Below, piece by piece: positions 62,675 through 64,000 of a stretch of 64,000 bases of DNA. The DNA comes from Myxococcales bacterium (lineage in GTDB: Bacteria > Myxococcota_A > Polyangia > Palsa-1104 > JAEUJZ01). Both the position numbers and the translations under genes were made by a program. The notes beneath the pieces are model-generated. The model worked only from the letters and a program-made list of their open reading frames with translations. It searched no databases and was not told where the DNA came from. Every line of letters starts with the position of its first letter. Within the stretch, counting starts at the first letter, position 1. Location of the stretch: contig JAEUKA010000114.1 of assembly GCA_016794465.1 (NCBI GenBank), forward strand, positions 1-64,000, given 5' to 3'.

Positions 62675-64000
62675 GCGCGCTCACCAAACAGCACCTTCGT
62701 CTGAAGGATGAGCTTCTGACGGCGCTGCGCGATGTGGCGCGGCTGGCCGACGAGACGGGGATGCAGACGCTGACCTCGGAGCTTTTGCGCGAGCGGATTC
62801 CCAAGCTGGAGGAGGAGCGCTTCGTCCTGGTCGTCCTCGGGGAGTTCAATCACGGCAAGTCGACGTTTGTGAATGCGCTGCTCGGGGCGAGTGTGCTGCC
62901 GGCGGGAATTACTCCGACGACGGCGACGATCAACCACCTTGTCTATGCCGACAAGCCGTGTGCCAAGGCGGTGCTGCTCGACGAAACCCAGCGAGTGGTC
63001 GATCCCAAGGCACTGTCGGAGTGGGTCACAATCGAGGGCAGCAAAGCCGAAAAGGTCCGCTACGTCGAGGTCGGCTGGCCCGCCGAGATCCTCCGCGACC
63101 GCGTGACGCTCGTCGATACGCCGGGTGTCAACGACATCAACGAAGCCCGCGCCGAGATTACCTACAACTACATTCCGCGTGCCGATGCGGTGCTGTTTCT
63201 CCTCGATAGCTCGCAAGTGCTCAAGCAGTCCGAGCGATCGTTCTTGGAGCAGCGCATTCTGCGGCGCAGTCGCGACAAGCTGCTGTTTGTGATTGGCAAG
63301 GCCGACCTCTTGTCTCCCGAGGAGCGGGCCGAGGCGACGCGCTATGTGCGAGACAACTTGCAGCCGCTGCTCGGGGCAGAGCCGATGATCTTTCCGGTGT
63401 CGGCGCGGCTCCAGCTTGCCGGTCGCAGCGACGAGAGCGGCATTCCCGAGCTGAAGAGCTACCTGGCACGCTATCTGTCCAATGAGCGGGGCCGGGTGCT
63501 GCTCGACAACGCCAGCTCGGACGGACAGCGGCTGTGTGCGTATCTGCGGCAAAACCTCGGCATCAAGGCGCGCTCGCTGACGCTGACGCTAGAGGAGCTG
63601 GAGGCGCGGATTGCCCGGGTGCAAAAAGAGCTGTCGGGTAAGCAGCAGACGATGCGCCAGCTGCAAGCGCGGATCGTCGCTGAGTCGGACGCCATCAAGG
63701 CGCGGATTCGGCTCGACCTCGAGGAGTTTGTGGCGGCGTTTGGTGCGGCGCTACCGGCGGAGATCGATCGCGCCAGCTCCGACGACGTGCGCAAGTATCT
63801 ACAGCTGTTCTTGCAAGATACGTTCAAGCAGTGGGCCGAGCAGGAAGGCGATCGCGTCGCGGGCGAGCTGGAGCGGCTGGCCGAGCAGATCATCCAGATC
63901 ACCAACGAGAATGTGCAGCAGGCGATGGCGACGCTGGCGGCTGAGCTGGGGCCGGCGGACACGCGGGTCGATCTGCAGGTCGATACCCTCAAGTACGATG
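62671..64000 (+). CDS. Dynamin-like GTPase (C-terminus beyond window)
   Basis: 443 codons from the ATG at 62671, open to the window edge. GTPase motifs are GEFNHGKST (G1, residues 57-65), TPTT (G2), VDTPGVND (G3) and IGKADLL (G4). The helical stalk starts at about residue 270 (LTLEELEARIARVQKELSGKQQ). This is the bacterial dynamin-like layout: membrane-remodelling GTPases that work as pairs or oligomers. The paddle and membrane-inserting part are not visible because the gene is cut off. It is translationally coupled to the M48-like pseudo-protease. Confidence 0.9.
   Translation, partial: MSALTKQHLRLKDELLTALRDVARLADETGMQTLTSELLRERIPKLEEERFVLVVLGEFNHGKSTFVNALLGASVLPAGITPTTATINHLVYADKPCAKAVLLDETQRVVDPKALSEWVTIEGSKAEKVRYVEVGWPAEILRDRVTLVDTPGVNDINEARAEITYNYIPRADAVLFLLDSSQVLKQSERSFLEQRILRRSRDKLLFVIGKADLLSPEERAEATRYVRDNLQPLLGAEPMIFPVSARLQLAGRSDESGIPELKSYLARYLSNERGRVLLDNASSDGQRLCAYLRQNLGIKARSLTLTLEELEARIARVQKELSGKQQTMRQLQARIVAESDAIKARIRLDLEEFVAAFGAALPAEIDRASSDDVRKYLQLFLQDTFKQWAEQEGDRVAGELERLAEQIIQITNENVQQAMATLAAELGPADTRVDLQVDTLKYD

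Overview
The window looks like chromosomal DNA of a high-GC myxobacterium (Myxococcota). The best sign is the protein at 50928-52553. It has a secretion signal, a MopE-like CDGVDNDCNGQVDEG motif, Cys-rich repeats and a C-terminal Cys/hydrophobic/poly-Arg tail like MYXO-CTERM sorting signals. Many lipoproteins, a Hanks-type Ser/Thr kinase with a C-terminal membrane anchor, and split or degenerate signalling proteins fit this picture. The species cannot be named from sequence alone.

Layout. (1) 1-9460 is an accessory island. It holds a serine recombinase (cut by the window edge), a 3'-truncated HNH-family gene, a small ribbon-helix-helix-like gene, a POT-type transporter, a tyrosine integrase plus a decayed integrase scrap, a YhcG/DUF1016 nuclease, DUF2188, a coupled sigma-like/unknown/ImmA-peptidase trio, a J-domain protein and an HNH protein with a zinc knuckle. 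Its right edge cuts a Ser/Thr kinase gene inside the HRD-LKPDN catalytic loop, leaving only the C-terminal half (9461-10255). (2) 10264-15714 carries a PLA2-like protein with an 11-residue repeat tail, a beta-propeller protein, a histidine-kinase relative lacking its phospho-acceptor His, and two exported proteins. (3) 15747-26692 is a leftward operon: CotH kinase, TolC-type channel, VTC (polyphosphate polymerase) domain, DUF4956 membrane protein, HlyD-type adaptor and an exported propeller. Its TolC gene is split by a 3153-bp insert carrying a single MmeI/Type IIL-like restriction-methylation gene. An 8-bp direct repeat (TCGACATG) flanks the insert, and removing the insert with one repeat copy restores the TolC frame exactly.

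(4) 26849-34622 is a leftward cluster of a FkbM methyltransferase, a lipoprotein-like protein, three radical SAM enzymes (two of them paralogues), a MurG-like glycosyltransferase and two unknown proteins. It looks like a surface-glycan or peptide-modification locus. (5) 34665-37634 encodes a 2-oxoacid:ferredoxin oxidoreductase (korB, korA), followed by a Ser/Thr kinase, an orphan tyrosine recombinase, a DUF2505 protein and aconitase (acnA). (6) 44160-45460 has a nucleotidyltransferase gene pair bracketed by a GC-rich 21-22 bp tandem repeat. (7) 45458-58334 is mostly housekeeping: asnB, alaS, an ABC-F protein and serS, with exported proteins between them. (8) 58411-64000 has an HTTM-type membrane protein, a TIG/propeller lipoprotein, and an M48-like pseudo-protease translationally coupled to a dynamin-like GTPase that runs off the window.

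No rRNA, complete tRNA, CRISPR array or canonical insertion sequence was seen. All family names come from reading motifs by eye; no database search was run.
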